A DNA stretch of 64,000 bases from Malurus cyaneus samueli (taxonomy: Eukaryota > Chordata > Aves > Passeriformes > Maluridae): positions 29,405,741 to 29,469,740 of the forward strand of contig CM019216.1 of the NCBI GenBank assembly GCA_009741485.1, written 5' to 3'. The translations under genes were made by a program, and so were the position numbers. Position 1 is the first letter of the stretch; each line of letters begins with the position of its first letter. The notes beneath the pieces were generated by a model. The model worked only from the letters and a program-made list of their open reading frames with translations. It was not told the DNA's origin and did not search any database. Positions 1 through 11,590 of the stretch are shown piece after piece.

Positions 1-33
1 CACTCTTAAAATTTCACTTATTTTTTTTTTTAC

Positions 34-177
34 CTTGGAAAAGAGCAGTTAAGTTGTTTCCATCTCCTGTAGGATTCCTGAACTTTACATTTTTATCTGT
101 CCACCATGCAATGCCTTTTTTAATCAAAGTAATTGGAGTCCTTGTGTCATTATCAATGCGGTATAACTCCAGTGTAT
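34..177 (-). CDS. TMEM30A: TMEM30A (CDC50A) coding exon 5
   Basis: This exon encodes part of the large extracellular/lumenal domain of the CDC50-family subunit of P4-ATPase phospholipid flippases. The reading begins with the second and third bases of an Asp codon split from exon 4 and runs [20 protein letters not shown], then the highly conserved [17 protein letters not shown] stretch. Asn-X-Thr glycosylation sequons are visible at NDT (twice) and NLT. The acceptor AG is at 178-179 and the donor GT at 32-33. The exon is 144 nt and ends in phase 1, so the protein continues into exons outside the window. Relative to human TMEM30A, recalled from memory, the segment before KKGIAWW is about one residue shorter, with no frame break. 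The gene identity is certain; the exon edges come from frame continuity and splice consensus. Confidence 0.95.
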
Positions 178-643
178 CTAAAGACAAAATCAAATTAGAA
201 AACCAGCTGCAGAAACTTTCATTAGACAGACGATCTTGATAAGCAGTGAAACAATTAGCTCCAGGAGAAAACAAAACAAAAACAACAGGGCAAGGCATTT
301 ACTATCTACTTGACACAATCACAAGCTGTTCTATAAGAATCAGTGGATATGAGATAGCAGCTTATTATCCATATATGATATCTATGTTTCTACATCACAG
401 CAGAAGCACCTTGTCACAACAGCTATTTCCATTCTTTATGTACTATGAGATTCAATGAATTCTAGCAATTTTAAAACAAGTAACAGCTGTACAAGACATT
501 TATTTTATTCTGAACAGTGAAAATGTGTTAATCCGAAACAATGAAACCCTTAATATCTTAACTCAGAATGATGTGCAATACAACAGAAAACATACACTAG
601 ATCACAGAGCCATCTAAATGATAACTGAAAAGTGTTACCATAC

Positions 644-731
644 CATTAAACATACTGTTGGCAATAGCTCCACAAGGAGCAATGGGTTTGTCCTCATTTG
701 TGCGGTAAGGCTCACATTCTTTACTTGGATT
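644..731 (-). CDS. TMEM30A: TMEM30A coding exon 4
   Basis: This 88-nt exon encodes [20 protein letters not shown] followed by GAIANSMFN and the first base of the next Asp codon. These are conserved ectodomain residues of the CDC50 family, including two cysteines of the kind that form ectodomain disulfides. The acceptor AG is at 732-733 and the donor GT (GTATGG) at 642-643. The split codon joins correctly to exon 5, where it creates the Asn-Asp-Thr glycosylation sequon. It is too short to stand out as an open reading frame and was found by translating the interval between flanking splice sites. Only one difference from the human sequence I recall is obvious here, Thr in place of Arg after PYR. 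Confidence 0.93.
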
Positions 732-985
732 CTGATAGTTAGAAAGAAAAAAGGCAAATGAGTCTGTGCTAGTTTATACAACTAACCTGGTTTTTATTAC
801 ATGATCAACATGTAATGTTATAATACTTTACAGTTATTTTCAATAAACAAAATATCAATTCCTTATGTTTGCCTTCTGGTATGCAAAAATTCTAATTCAT
901 TCTCATTCAACTAAATACTCTATGTGGTGATTTATGCAATAGTCAGAAATCAGCTGCTCATTCACATCCAAGCATAAATACCTAC

Positions 986-1093
986 AAGTAGTGAACTGTT
1001 GTCTCCATTTAGCTGGCTGTCATCTCGAGATTTCACGTAACGACGGTGGTTTTGATAGAAGTTGGAAAGTCCATAGTACATGAATACATTGCT
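986..1093 (-). CDS. TMEM30A: TMEM30A coding exon 3
   Basis: This exon is 108 nt, exactly 36 codons, and reads [20 protein letters not shown] then [16 protein letters not shown]. The motif [22 protein letters not shown] is a hallmark of the CDC50 ectodomain, which contacts the P4-ATPase and is needed for the complex to leave the endoplasmic reticulum. The acceptor CTTGTAG ends at 1094 and the donor GTAGGT begins at 985. Phase is 0 on both sides, consistent with exons 2 and 4. No disruption is seen. Confidence 0.95.
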
Positions 1094-1739
1094 CTACAAG
1101 AAGCAAGATGGGGAAAGAGGGATTTTCATTCACACAAACCTTCAATTTTAAGATCTTAAACTCTATGTTTAAAACAATATCCATCAAGTAAGAACCTCAA
1201 TCCTTTCTTCATACTGAGTACATAAGAGTACTATCCTAACATAAGCTGGCAGGCTTAAGTCAAACAATATAAACATGCCACAAACTATCAGAATAATATT
1301 TGCCAGCACTAATCTCAATGCCTGTCTAGCCCGATGTAGAACCTATAAGCCTCATTTCCTTCCAATTTGCCAGAAAGCACTTATCTGGCATTTCCAATTC
1401 TTGTTGAATTGAGTTTTTGTAAATCATGCAGGAATAGCTGATCTACTCTCCAGATATGTGATACATAGCATAACTTTGAATGCATAAAACACAAGCATTC
1501 CACTTAATGTAAGTACATGTACGTGTACTTCCAGATAAAGAGGCATTAAGAAACATCTCATCCCTGCTAATGAAAAAGGGGAAACTAAAATCTGATCCAA
1601 GTTCATAGGAAAGCTAGAAATAATCCCTTAAAATAGAAGAAGAGGAAAAAAAAATACTTAAGTGATAAAACTTTCATTTTCAATATGAAATAGATCATAT
1701 AAACTGTTCTGATTTCATTCTGCACACAGGGCAGCATAC

Positions 1740-1856
1740 CTCAAATGAATGTTCCAGTGTAAAATTGATGGTGCATGTACAAGGGGGCGTGCTGTCCCAG
1801 GACACATTTAAGCATTTGTTGCAGGGACTAGAAGGCTCTGTTCCTGTATAGTCAAT
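1740..1856 (-). CDS. TMEM30A: TMEM30A coding exon 2
   Basis: This exon is 117 nt (39 codons) and begins [16 protein letters not shown], directly after the first membrane segment encoded by exon 1. Sequons are present at NVS and NFT; the NFT sequon (TINFTLE) is conserved in human TMEM30A. Four cysteines (PCNKC and PCTC) match the disulfide-rich start of the ectodomain. The loop NVSWDST is about two residues longer than in the human sequence I recall. The acceptor follows a T-rich tract (CCTGTTGCAG, ending 1857) and the donor is GTATGC from 1739. The exon is in phase 0 on both sides, which matters because exon 1 as written does not deliver that phase. Confidence 0.95.
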
Positions 1857-2004
1857 CTGCAACAGGAAAAAAAAAGTCATTAATTTACAAAGAGAATAAA
1901 GAAAAATTATTAATAAGCCAGAGAGTTGTTGTGCCATTTATTTTGCAATCACAGTAGACCTCACCTTTGCAATAATATTATACCAAAAGTCCATTCAGCC
2001 CTAT

Positions 2005-2060
2005 CTGACAATCTCAAGAAGCCTCTTCCAACCTTAACCATTCTGTGATTCCATAAACCA
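2005..2060 (+). repeat. CR1 LINE 3'-end fragment
   Basis: The bases ending CTTCCAACCTTAACCATTCT GTGATTCCATAAA resemble the characteristic CR1 3' terminus (CCTTCCAACCC...ATTCTATGATTCTATGA). Only the last 50 or so bases are recognisable, in plus orientation. This is an old 5'-truncated insertion in TMEM30A intron 1. Confidence 0.65.
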
Positions 2061-5000
2061 GTTTCTGACTCTGACTATATGCTTGATTTCAGACACAAAC
2101 AAATTTAACACTGAGGCAAGAATACTGCTGGGACAAAGGCAAACAAAACCAACATAGAAACCCCACAAACGAACCATCCAAAAATCCACACCAAAACACA
2201 AACAGCAGATACTCCAGACAACATGCTGTTTCTAAACAGACACACTATGACAAGCAGATCTTAGCTTTTACACGCTTTCCAGAGAGATTAGGCATTTAAA
2301 AGTCTAGGTCTTAGATACCTATTAATACTTAATAAGGAAACATGTTTTGTTGACCATTTTTAGCCACCTAATTAGAAGACTAAAAAAATAAATTTAAAAA
2401 AATCCCTTAATGCCAAGAAATTGTCCTAAAACAGGAAAGATTAATATACCAATATTGTTTTGTCAGGAATGGTAAAATAACCAGTATACGGACAAGAAAG
2501 ATGATCAGTATTAATCTGTCTGATACAATATTATCTGTCTGGAATAGTGTAGTCCAAAAAAACCCAGTTTTTTTAATCTGTACATTCAGTATTTACAAAA
2601 TACCCTTAGCAGAGTATTGAGCTCACCCTACAGCCTAAGCCAACTCAAATGACTTGACCACATTAGCCCTCTTTCACATGTAGCTCCAGAAAGTATGCCA
2701 AGAGAAAGCTTCTATCTGCCTGTAAAAGATGTATTTCTACATCATGAATTTCCCATTTTAGAATTTAGACTCAGACTGATGAAATATATACCTTACACTT
2801 ACTGCAAAAAAAACTGTTTAGCAGCAGTAGCATTTAAACTACAACATCTATACAGTTATATTACAATAACTGCTGCTACAAACTACTGTTCTAATTTATG
2901 TTTCTAGTAAAAAGCATAACCAAGAATTAGTGATTTATGATCTGTCCTAAGACCTGTATTAAGGTTACCTAAAACAAACACACATGGTGTAATCAGGAAG
3001 CAAGTGAATCCAATTTTCCTCCAATTTCCCTGCATCCTCTGCAGGGTCCCTTTTCCTGTGATTTCTCCAATACCTATTAAGCTGCAACTGCAAGTTCCAT
3101 CAGCAAGACCTTTTATTGATTGGCATCTGCTCTGCTGCCAGATTTCTGACAGACAAATCCTACAGCCTAATGAGCCTAGCCGAAGCAAGAGGCTTCAGAA
3201 GCTCTTAGCTGGCAGAGAGAGAGATTGAGAGAGGACCACAATCTTTGTCCCTTGGCTGAATAAGACATTGAGTTTATGCTGATCTAGAAATAGCACTACT
3301 GCAGCAGCCTTGACCAGCTCTGTTTAGCTACAGCAGACAATCCCCACTGCTACTCTCAATGAACAATGCATCTCATCTGTTGAAGGCTAACTCGGGGGTG
3401 GGTGTGTTCTGCTAAAATAAGCTGAAGCAAGCATTTAGTTTAGAAAGAACTTGCCAGTGTGAGATGTTTTAGATCAAGAACGAACATTAAAGACTAAGGT
3501 TGCTAAAGACCTAAAGACTTCACTTGTAAAAACGTAATTGACTAAACTCTATGGAGTATGAAACTGATGTACATTGAAGCAGGACCATGCTTTTGATGAC
3601 TGCTATCAGCTTGCATGCTATCAAAGAGCTTTCCTGTACAGTAACTGCCAACACAAGTGTTTTTTTCTGCATTCACATTTACTGGATCACGTTCAACAGA
3701 GAGCTTGTTTAAAGGAAAAAAGGTATCAATCCTCAACTCTTGATAAAGTAACAAAACCACTTTGAGAGCCAAGGACTGACTCTGGAGTCCAGGGCAAAAA
3801 CTTGCCTGACCCCACTGTTCCATCCCCGGGAACTGGCCAGCAGCTGAGTATGACAACCCAGCACAGTGAGCCCTTCCCAACAACTCCAGATTTAAGGACA
3901 TTAGGGATATCCAAGTTATCCCACACTGTTCAGGCTGTGGATGTCAGCTGATATACACCTATAGAAATAACATAACTATTGTATATGCATATTGTCAAAA
4001 CTATTTGTGATTTTATAAACTTCATACTTTGTCACATATTTATCCTACTGTGTTTGACCATTTCTAGTATAAAAGGCAACTCATAAATCTGGTCCTCTTT
4101 GCTGTTCCTCTCTGTAGGTTTTATTAAGTTTTCTTTAATTTTTGACATGGGGCTACAGGAACTGAACACAAGGCTGAAGATGAAAGCAACAGTAACGAAC
4201 TTTCAGTTCGCCATTCCTAGCCATGCCTTAAGTCAATCCGGCTTTTTATCTACCATTATACATTTCACAGCAGCAATTACAGCACAAACATCTCTTTCCT
4301 ACATTTAATACTTTGTATATTTCTCACATTTTATTACTTATTAATATGCTCTGTCAACACTTCTTATTCACTCTGTATATTTAAAAAAAAACAAAAAACA
4401 AAACACCCCACCCCCCAGGAAATACATAAGTCTGTCACCTTCAGTAACAGGCAAAAAGACATTTACACAGCTGATGAATTTCCCACCCAAATGAACTATT
4501 TTCATGACAGACCCAAGATAAAGGGCTGATCATACCCTTTGAAAACAGTTAGAAAATGCAAAAGAAAATGCAACAAAAAAGGTAATTCTAGTACACTCAA
4601 GCTGTTGGAAATCTTCCACATTTCAGTTCAAGAGAGCTCATAAAGGAAATCAATGGAAGAGGTACATTTTGCTGCTCAGTCCTTGCACCTGTAGAACAGT
4701 ACAGTCCACAAATGGCTATCCTGTTTCAGGAAAGAGTGACTTGAACTTAAATATGTATTTCAGGGGTATAAATTATACAACCTATTCAATTCCAATACAC
4801 TTAAGAGGTGTGCTATTGCCTAGGAGGTAGGTGTAAATAACTACCTCTGCTTCCTCCCCCGATTACATTTCTTAAAGAGCTTAGTCACTGTACTTAGCTT
4901 CTAGATGTCTTGTCTCCCACAGCCAGACTTACAGGTATTTGTGAATAACACCTGGAGGTTATAACAAAAGTCAGCATTTTAAGCAGGGACATACATCAGC

Positions 5001-5766
5001 TAAGCATATATGTGATAGCAGTGTCTTAAACTGCACCCCTCACTGGTGTTTACAGCCCAAATGTTGGTCCTAATCGGTAAAAAAAATCTGTGTTTTGTTG
5101 CTGCAACTATAAGGCCTTTACAGATTTAAACTTATTTTTCTCGAAATTCAGCTGCCTTTAGGATGATAATCTCACTTTCAGAATGCCACTGGATAAACAC
5201 TTCATAAAACATGTATGAGGATCAGGGAACAGAACACAAGTTTCCCCATTCTGACTTACCACACACTCCAAAGTCAAGAACTCTTGCCCCTCCTGTCCTC
5301 ACAAAAGCATAACAATCAGATTTCTGAGAATTTCACAAGGTGAAAGAGTAAACCCACACAGCAAACCAAACAAATTAATGAAACCCTTTCCAGTCCTGAA
5401 TATCTTGAAATTACAGAGGATTGAAGGGCAGTGCCTGCCAACTGGCCCCCAATACAAATAGGTACGCTGGGTATATATATGCAACCTGATTGTGTAGAGA
5501 AGCATGATCATGCTCCCAGCTCACCTATGACTTTTGTGCCAATGTTAGGTGGGGACATCTAGTTTTTGTCTTCTACTGGAACTTACCAGGAGTACATGAC
5601 TGAGCTGCTTAAGCAACTACAACATACAAAAGATTCTGTATATGCATATAGCAGCAATATAGGCACAAGAAGATGCTTACGTTTTTGGACTCATAAAACG
5701 GATATATTTCTTGTTCCTATAGATCAATGCAGATTCAGTCACAATGGAAAAAGGATACATTTGTCC

Positions 5767-5835
5767 AATTATATATGACCTATATATAGACATATATATA
5801 GACATATAATGACATAGCTATAAGTCCATATATAT
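5767..5835. repeat. AT-rich simple repeat with ACATATATAT units
   Basis: Tandem TATATAGACATATATATAGA-like units lie in TMEM30A intron 1. They are imperfect and low in complexity. Confidence 0.7.
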
Positions 5836-7079
5836 AACGATCTATAACTTTGTACTGTTTTACTACAGAAATTAGTATTTTAAATGCAGTTGTCAAAAAA
5901 AAAATCAGAGTTAGCAAGGGCATTTTTAACTTCTCTCCACTGAGTGCCACACTGAAAACATGCAATTGTATTTACCTTAAATATAACATGACAATTTAAA
6001 AGTCTGTGTGCCCATGACAACTTGACTATGTTCTCTGAAGCACTTGTGCCAATTTTCAGATGGTCAGCACACCTCCAATACTTGACATAAGAAGCAACTG
6101 CTTTCCAAAAAGCATGCTTATACACAAATTTGGATGCTGTAAAATACACTTCAACTTTGGGGTTTTCCCCTTCTTTTCTCCTTAACTGGAACTGTAGATC
6201 TGAACATAAAAGGGGGGCAAAATCGGTTTTATTATAACATTTTTTGCATTTTAACAGAAATATGAAAATATCATTTATTCCCTACCTCATTATTACTTTA
6301 GCTAATTTGGCTTCACTGCCAGATTACTGCCACCAGCCAATCTACAGTCTTAAACACTACTTATCTGAAAGTGACAGCTTAGTCCAGTAACTAGACTGAT
6401 TTGATCCAAAAAAATTTATATTCTCCAATAAAACAATACAACAAACAACTACACACTTTCTTCCCCACAATCAATCTCAATCACATTAGCTGACAGACAC
6501 TGAAACTAGAAGTCAATTTGCTTCTCAAGGTTGTCCCAAAGCCCTGCAGGTAACCTCCGTACAACACAAACTGGTTCTGTTATCAAATGGATCCATCTGT
6601 GATACACAGTTCAGTTTTTAGCTAACGCTCAGCAACTTTTCACAGCCGTAGCAGGGCTAATAATCAGATGTAAATGACTCAGATTTTTTTACGTGTTAAT
6701 TAGAAAAAGCCATACTCTTCGATCCTTGTTTCAAAGTTTACTCCGGACACCCTAGTCTCCCTAGGATGCTCCATAGAGCACCTGCAACATTAAACCATCG
6801 GTGAAAGTAGGAATTACAGTCATACATTCACCACAGAGCTTTGTCCTAAAAACACAGTTACTTTGGAACATTTGAAGATATATAACGAACTGCCACAGGC
6901 TGTCGCAAGGATGATGCACATCCGTACTGCTGAGGAAAAAACGTGCACTGGGCTCTGTCGATTAAATGCTGGCAGTAACCTCCCTCGGGAGCCCTGGCAA
7001 GACTGACAGAAGGGCGACAGCCTAAGCGGAGGTGACTGTCAGCTCGGTGCCTTCTCAGGGTAATTAATGGACGCATTGC

Positions 7080-7720
7080 TGACGAGCACGGACGTTACGG
7101 CGGATCGGAGCCGCCCGGGCGCCGCGTCCGCTCCGCACCGACCCCTCCCGGGACTCCGCCGCGTCCCGGCAGGACGGGAGAACCGCATTTCCCCGGAGTC
7201 GCAGGCGGCCTGCGGGCAGGCGATCCCCGCTCGCCCTGCCCTGCCCGACCGGACCCGGGCTCCCAAAGCCCCGGCCCGGGCAGCCCCGCCCCGCGCACCT
7301 CGTATTCGCGGATGTTGTTGGAGGTGACGAAGATGCCGATGCCGATGGGGATGAAGATGAGGCCGATGATGAAGAAGGCCGGCAGCACCGTGCCCGCCGT
7401 CAGGATGGGCTGCCAGGCCGGCAGCCGCTGCTGTTTAAACGCGGTGTTGTCGGGCTTGCGGGTCTTCACGGCGCCCCCGCCGCCGCCGCCCACCGCGCCG
7501 CCGCCCGGCACCCCGACGCCGCCCGAGGGGTGCCCGTCCGCCTCTTCCTGGCGCTGTAGTTCACCGCCATGACGCCGCCGCCGCGCCGCCGCCGCGGCAC
7601 GTGACCGGGGCACGCGCCTGCGCACTCGGTGGGCGCGGCGGGAGGGGACGCGGCGGGCGCGCGGGGGTGACGCGTCACGGGCGCGCGCGTCCCAAACCAT
7701 GGAGCCGTGGGGTTGGAGAT
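7080..7720 (-). promoter_or_regulatory. TMEM30A: CpG island and likely TMEM30A promoter / 5' UTR
   Basis: A dense run of G, C and CpG dinucleotides covers exon 1 and the bases upstream, in sharp contrast to the AT-rich flanks. Upstream of the ATG there is a CCG-repeat stretch (7571-7597), an E-box CACGTG at 7598-7603, an NRF1-like GCGCCTGCGC at 7614-7623 and a palindrome TGACGCGTCA at 7668-7677. No TATA box is evident, as expected for a housekeeping CpG-island promoter. The transcription start cannot be placed from sequence alone. Confidence 0.75.
7299..7570 (-). CDS. TMEM30A: TMEM30A coding exon 1, with a 1-base frame break
   Basis: This exon carries the start codon, the cytosolic N-terminus and the first transmembrane helix. 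The ATG at 7568-7570 opens MAVNYSA, the conserved CDC50A N-terminus, but the frame then runs into unrelated residues and stops at 7466, giving 34 codons. The expected protein continues in the neighbouring frame: EEADG, a glycine-rich stretch, [19 protein letters not shown] and the hydrophobic helix from ILTAGTV to IGIFVTS, ending NNIREYE at the donor GT (7297-7298). The exon is 272 nt, one short of the 273 needed for phase-0 exon 2. The missing base falls near 7545-7549, in a run of A and G. All other exons are intact, so I read this as one real flippase gene with either a sequencing error or a true frameshift allele. Confidence 0.92.
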
Positions 7721-7789
7721 GTGGAGATTGGAAGAGACTGGCAAGATCCTCCACCGACCATCCACCCGGCACAGCCTCTCACCCTAAAC

Positions 7790-8165
7790 CACTGAACCGC
7801 GTCACCCTGTGTGTGCCACATCCAGACACCGTGAATACCTCCAGGGATGGTGACTCCACCTCACTGGGCAACCTATTCTAGTGCCTGACTAGCCTAACTG
7901 TAATTTTTTTTTCCTAATATCTAATCTGACTTAGATTAAATTAATCAATTAAATTCATAAACTGATCCCACTTTAAGGCCATTTTCTCTTCTCACTGCAG
8001 GCGTGGCAAAACAGAGCGCTCCCCACCTCACCCCAGCCTTTTCTCAGGGAGTTTTAGAGCGCAAAGATGTCTGCCCAGAGCCGCTTTCAGGCCAAACACC
8101 TCCAGCTCCCTCAGCCGCTCCTCGTAAGACGTGTTCTGTGTGCTGGCCAGGCAGAACACTTAGGG
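7790..8165 (-). repeat. CR1 LINE fragment(s)
   Basis: Read on the plus strand this is a reversed CR1 tail: CACCTCCAGGGATGG-like wording at about 7838, then GGGCAACCTATTCTAGTGCC (about 7866-7885) and TTCCTAATATCTAATCTGAC. A block resembling CAGCTCCCTCAGCCGCTCCT CGTAAGAC follows at about 8105. The middle has diverged, so this may be one old copy or two. It starts only about 220 bp upstream of the TMEM30A start codon. Confidence 0.75.
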
Positions 8166-8514
8166 CAGGGCTCCCCCAACTTGTGCCCAGGGTTGGGGTA
8201 AGGCCTTGGCCCACAGCCTTGTCATCCCTGGAGCCTTGTCACCCCTGCTCAGGGCTCCAGAAGAGTCCCCCACCCCTCGGGAGGAGCAGTGAGGGTAAAA
8301 GGCAGCATCCATTGGGTCAAAAATGGAGAAGTCAGCTTCTGCTTCCTACCCTTACAAAGAGGATCAGTGGCACTGTAGAGATGCAATAATGCGGGAGAGT
8401 TTTAAGAGCTTCTCTTAATGAAGCCGTGTGTGCTGTCCGCTGCTTTTGGGAACTGTTCTGCGCTGTACTCCTGCTCTGCTGTCAGGAGGCGTGTGAATGA
8501 ATCAGCTCAGTGAT

Positions 8515-8850
8515 TACAGAATCTCAGAATGGGTAAGTTTGAAAAAGATCACAGTGGGTCATCTGGTCCAACCTCCCTGCTCAGGGTCATCCCAGAGCAC
8601 ATGGCACAGGATTGAATCCAGTCAGTTCTTTTGTATCTCCAGTGAGGGAGACTCTACAATCTCTCTGAACATTCTGTCCCAGGGCTCAGTCACCCACACA
8701 GGAAAGAAGTTCTACATATTCAGGTGGAACTTCCTGTGCATCAGTTTCTGCTTGTTGCCTCTTGTTCTGTTGGTTGGCACCACTGAGAAGAGTCTGGCTC
8801 CCTCACCTTGACACCTACCCTTTAGATATTTACACATATGGATGTTTTTG
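8515..8850 (-). repeat. CR1 LINE fragment
   Basis: The sequence starts with ACAGAATCTCAGAATGGG, the reversed CR1 3' end. It continues through TTCAGGTGGAACTTCCTGTG, then CATCAGTTTCTGCTTGTTGC CTCTTGTTCTG and CACCACTGAGAAGAGTCTGG, all typical of avian CR1 3' regions. It is truncated and has no coding capacity. Confidence 0.85.
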
Positions 8851-8884
8851 TTACATTTCCCTCAGGAACTAATCTGACTGCACT

Positions 8885-9045
8885 AAATAGAATCACAGAA
8901 ATAATTAGGCTTGAAAAGACTTCTGTCAGTTACATCATGGCACTGAGTACCATTTGCAGTCTTTTCTTAAACACCTCCAGGGACAGCAACTCCATCACCC
9001 CCACTGGGGCGGCCTGTTCCAGTGCCTAAAACCCTTTCCACGAAG
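8885..9045 (-). repeat. CR1 LINE fragment
   Basis: A reversed CR1 3' end: ATAGAATCACAGAAATAATT at the start, then AACACCTCCAGGGACAGCAA CTCCATCACC and GGCCTGTTCCAGTGCCTAAA. It lies about 35 bp from the preceding CR1 copy in the same orientation, but the 3' end motif is present again, so it is a separate insertion. Confidence 0.85.
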
Positions 9046-11590
9046 AAACAGTCATTCACAGTGGAATTCGGTGTGGGAGGATGTACTTGTATCCCGTAAT
9101 ATCTGCTTTAGCAGGCATTGCTCAAGCTAATGCAACACTGAATGTTTCTCACTTTACTTCCACTTCTGCATTAAAGTCTGTTTTGTGAAGACTCTGTAGT
9201 CCTTCCTGTGCATCACTCTAGAGTGTTGCCAAAATCCACATTCACCAAGTATTTATGTATTTACTTGATTTTAAGGAAAAAAATAATTATAACTATTTAA
9301 TTAAATACCTTAATAAGCATGTAGTTCAATCTTAAGACTTTCCAGCTGGCTGTGGAACAGTTTCCCTAAAACAAATACCTTTTAGTTCTCCAGAGCACAG
9401 AGAGCATCAGCCAAGACCACTGGGGGGAGCACATGACTTGTGCAAATATATTTTGCTCTGGAGGCTCAAAAAGCCTCTTTGTCATAGGGAAAATGCAATA
9501 GGAAATTGACTGCATAGGAAATTTGGATATATAGGCATCCAAAATTTAAGAATTAATTCTGTGGCATCTAAAAATTAAGTACTAATTCTGTGCCTAAATA
9601 ATTATATGGGCTACAAAAGTTAATCATATTTCTTTTGCTAAAACTATATCTCATTCCTAATTTATCTTCCCCATTGTCTTGTGGGCCCCAACTTTTGCTG
9701 CCATTCCCCATAGATAAGCCCTTGTCACTAGTACCACCCTTTATTATCGTCTGTTTGCAACTATCACATTCAGCTGTAGTAACTGTTATTCCCACAGCCT
9801 CACAGAGAATCCAGGGAGATGCAACCTGGGATCCCAAGGGAACAAGACTGCTTGTAAACCTGTGCTGAGATATGGCAAGAAATTTCTCTGACAACAGGAT
9901 AACCAAGGGGCAATATTGGGAAGCTGGGACCTGATACTGCCAGGTGTGAGAGGACTGGCAAGAAAAGACATGTTAAACTTGTCCAGTTATGTTTCACAAG
10001 AAAAATGGAAAACTCATCTATAGCCCAAGGTAGCTTCCACATTGTCTTAGTGTGAAAGTACTTCCCAATTACCGTTTCTAAAATTACAATATTTGTAGAA
10101 ATTAATCATCTTTAGTCTATATTAATAGATTTCTTCTTGAGTGCCCCCAAAATACAGGCTAGTTATGTGGCTAATGCACTTTTAAAATATGTATTTGTCT
10201 TAGATTCACATCTAAAAATGTTAATTTACAAAAATTTACCAGGAACGTAAATGCAAGATGAAATCACCAGTCTTCTACTCCAAAGTGCTGCAGTTCATCA
10301 AAAGTATTTTAAAATCTAAATTATTTCAATGCATCATTTATGTTTTAAACAAAGCTTTATTTTGGGAAGCTTAAAAACTTAGTGTAATTGCAAAACTGTA
10401 AATGTTTATGTATTTGTTTATGAATCATAAACTTACACTCACCCAAATTAGCTTTATATTAAAACCTAGACAAGGTAAAATATTTTCTACTTTGGTTGGG
10501 ACCTTTTAAATCTAGACTCAATGTCAGAGTAAGATTTTATCCACGTCTTACTCATATTTAAAAGCTGAAGTTTATTTCAGGCGTGTCACCATCCCTTTCA
10601 AATAGGAATTTCATTCCAGCTGGGTTCAATGTAGATCTATCAAATCTGATAGGTTTGGATTCCCAAGTGATGTTTTGGAAATAGATCTGGGTCACTACAG
10701 TGTTCATTCTGCTGTGCAATAAACTGAAATGTGGCACACACTAAACTTCATTCACCTCAGTTGTACTGCTCTCTAAAAGCTGGAATTATTCTCAGCTTGC
10801 TCTAAAATATGATCTACAGACACAGCATGTATGTTATTGACATACATTGTCTGCTGTACAAAAAAAACCCACTCCGGGAAAAATATAGTGTATCAGTAAG
10901 TGTATCAACAACGTGACTCTTCTGCCAGGATAAGCAGCACTTATTTTGATTTCTCAGTATAGTTGTATTAGTAAACTCTTTACTATGGAGATCAGCTCCA
11001 AGAATGTTCATACAGGTCCCAGAATATCCTGCTTTGCTACGGTGTCAGCATCTGCTGCAGAACTCATATGCAGAAGGAAAAATAGCTCTCATGGCTCCCC
11101 ATGAAGACAAAAATGACTATGCAGTGTGGTACTCCAGCTTCAAAGATGGACCAGCCTAGTCATCCCAGTGGGATGCTGCATTAATGCACTCTTTCTGGCA
11201 CCTCACAGGACATCTCCTGCAAGCAAGACTGTTTTCCCTTCTAAAAAAAGGAGTTTCTTCCAGTAGCATCTGCAGTATTGTAAGTATGTGCCAATTGATT
11301 TAGATTAAAAATCACTGATTATGAAATGTATAAGAAAAAAAAAAAGGCTGTGCCTGGATTGCATGCAGCTTTATATATGATTCATTACAAAATCATCTCA
11401 AGTATAGGTGCCACAGAACTCTCTGGATGCTCTTTGAGAAGCTACAGGCACCAGTGTGAAAATGGGGCCCCTCAGCATGTGGTAGGGTGCCTGGGGTCAA
11501 GTCCAGGTGTTGGCTCAGGACTAAAGATTCTGCCAGTGCCAGTCGAACATCAGTGCCAGTGAAAGAACAAGGTTAGAAACAATTAAGTCA
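9046..11590. other. Intergenic region between TMEM30A and FILIP1
   Basis: About 2.5 kb of AT-rich sequence between the CR1 cluster and the plus-strand CR1. Short open frames occur, but none resembles a known protein or shows splice context. I see no RNA gene. Confidence 0.5.

Larger units (their letters stand above)
1857..7298 (-). other. TMEM30A intron 1
   Basis: A 5.4-kb AT-rich intron bounded by GT at 7297-7298 and AG at 1857-1858 in the minus orientation. It holds one short CR1 3' end (about 2005-2060), an A/C-rich tract at 4381-4420 and an AT-rich simple repeat at about 5767-5835. The donor side lies within the CpG island. I see no further coding exon. Confidence 0.8.

Noticed and set aside
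7571..7772. Upstream in-frame extension that would join the displaced TMEM30A frame
   Set aside because: The frame stays open to a GTG at 7772, but the Arg-rich translation is GC-island noise and is not part of any CDC50 protein; a missing base explains the frame better.
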